Below, in pieces: positions 14,946-15,649 of a stretch of 15,649 nucleotides of DNA. Below the pieces are notes generated by a model, which did no database searches, was not told the origin of the DNA, and worked only from the letters and a program-made list of their open reading frames with translations. This DNA comes from a bacterium (GTDB lineage: Bacteria; Planctomycetota; B15-G4; JADJEK01). The position numbers and the translations under genes were made by a program. The DNA is taken from positions 1 to 15,649 of the forward strand of contig JAUIEL010000061.1 of the NCBI GenBank assembly GCA_030428825.1, read 5' to 3'. Positions within the stretch are counted from its first letter, which is position 1. Each line of letters starts with the position of its first letter.

Positions 14946-15649
14946 ATGCCGACCCTCCCCCGCGTGCTCGTCGTGGAAGACGACGAGGCCGCCCGCTCCG
15001 CGATGGCGGAGATCCTCTCCGACGAACGATTCGACCCGGTCCCCGTCGGTTCCCTCCGCGAAGCCGAGACCGCGCTCGGGGGCGAGACGCCGCCGAGCGG
15101 TCTGCTCGTCGACGTGACGCTGCCGGACGGCTCGGGGCTCGACCTCCTCGAGACCGTGCGGGAGACCGCCCCCGCCGCCGAGGTCGTCGTCATCACCGGG
15201 GACGAGCGGGTCGAGACGGTCGTCGACGCGCTCCGTCGCGGCGCGTCGGACTACCTCACGAAGCCGGTCGACGTCGCCCGGCTCAGCGCGATCCTCCGCG
15301 ACCTCCGCCGGCGGCTCGCCGGTTCGACCGAGGTCGAGCAGGCGCTGGAGGAGGCCGAGGCGACCGGTCGGTTCCACCGCCTCGTCGGGCGCTCGCCCGG
15401 GCTCCTCGCCGTCTACCGCCAGATCCAGCGGGTCGCCCCGACCGAGGCGACGGTGCTGGTCCAGGGCGAGACCGGCACCGGCAAGGAGATGGTCGCGCAG
15501 ACCGTCCACGACCTCAGCCCCCGCAGCCAGGCCGGACCCCTGGTGGCGCTGAACTGCGGGGCGGTCTCCGGGACGCTGATCGAGAGCGAGCTGTTCGGGC
15601 ACGAGAAGGGGAGCTTCACCGGGGCGACCAAGCGCCACCTCGGCGTGTT
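14946..15649 (+). CDS. Sigma54-dependent NtrC-family response regulator (3' truncated by window edge)
   Basis: The first 234 residues are visible. The receiver domain (about 5-122) has acidic pocket E11-D12-D13, phosphoacceptor Asp56 in LLVDVTLPDG, Thr84 in VVITGDE and Lys106 in YLTKP, all intact. A charged linker helix leads to an AAA+ domain from about 144. It has Walker A GETGTGKE (174-181) and the sigma54-contact loop within ELFGHEKGSFTGA (215-227), where GSFTGA replaces the commoner GAFTGA. The Walker B, arginine finger and DNA-binding Fis-type domain lie beyond the window. It should activate RpoN promoters when phosphorylated by a histidine kinase, which is not in view. There is no clear Shine-Dalgarno before the ATG; an ATG at 14905 is out of frame. 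Confidence 0.92.
   Translation, partial: MPTLPRVLVVEDDEAARSAMAEILSDERFDPVPVGSLREAETALGGETPPSGLLVDVTLPDGSGLDLLETVRETAPAAEVVVITGDERVETVVDALRRGASDYLTKPVDVARLSAILRDLRRRLAGSTEVEQALEEAEATGRFHRLVGRSPGLLAVYRQIQRVAPTEATVLVQGETGTGKEMVAQTVHDLSPRSQAGPLVALNCGAVSGTLIESELFGHEKGSFTGATKRHLGV

Noticed and set aside
13377..15638. 753-residue open frame on - opposite the membrane operon and response regulator
   Set aside because: The + strand genes have recognisable domains and ribosome sites; the - product is Arg-rich without domains.

Overview
The window is very GC-rich, densely coded DNA and most likely comes from a member of the Planctomycetota, probably a marine or environmental genome or MAG. Three things point there. 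Two genes encode secreted right-handed beta-helix proteins, one with a C-terminal domain of the type common in planctomycete surface proteins. An ECF sigma factor is translationally coupled to a membrane-anchored Ser/Thr kinase with TPR repeats. Recognisable Shine-Dalgarno sequences are used inconsistently. The taxonomic call is inference from gene content; there is no rRNA or marker gene in the window.

Layout. Positions 1-498 (+) hold the 3' part of a beta-helix protein. It converges through a strong hairpin (526-556) on a lipoprotein alpha/beta hydrolase (578-2074, -). That gene is divergent from a large secreted beta-helix protein (2243-4867, +). The 3' end of the beta-helix gene overlaps by 51 bp the 3' end of the kinase-TPR gene (4817-7432, -), which is preceded with a GTGA overlap by its ECF sigma gene (7429-8049, -). 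Upstream on the same strand lies a three-gene cluster: GNAT acetyltransferase (10661-11140), MBOAT O-acyltransferase (9236-10642) and membrane-anchored SGNH-like protein (8143-9213). This cluster probably transfers acyl groups onto an exported polymer.

From a divergent promoter region at 11141-11241 the + strand carries a secreted serine alpha/beta hydrolase (11242-12999), followed 4 bp later by a CopZ-N-like Zn/[2Fe-2S] protein (13004-13462). Next is a compact three-gene membrane operon (13593-14799) that resembles the enterobacterial yqjD-yqjE arrangement. The window ends in a sigma54-dependent, NtrC-type response regulator (14946 to the edge), which is cut off in its AAA+ domain.

The recurrent themes are the cell envelope (secreted beta-helices, lipoprotein hydrolase, surface acylation, small membrane proteins) and signal transduction (sigma-kinase pair, RpoN activator). 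No mobile element, CRISPR array, tRNA or rRNA was seen. No gene-free stretch exceeds 300 bases; the longest gaps are 168 bp (2075-2242), 146 bp (14800-14945) and 130 bp (13463-13592). I did not find a clearly undescribed defence or mobile system. The most worthwhile leads are the sigma-kinase pair, the beta-helix module and C-terminal domain, the acylation cluster and the yqjDE-like operon.
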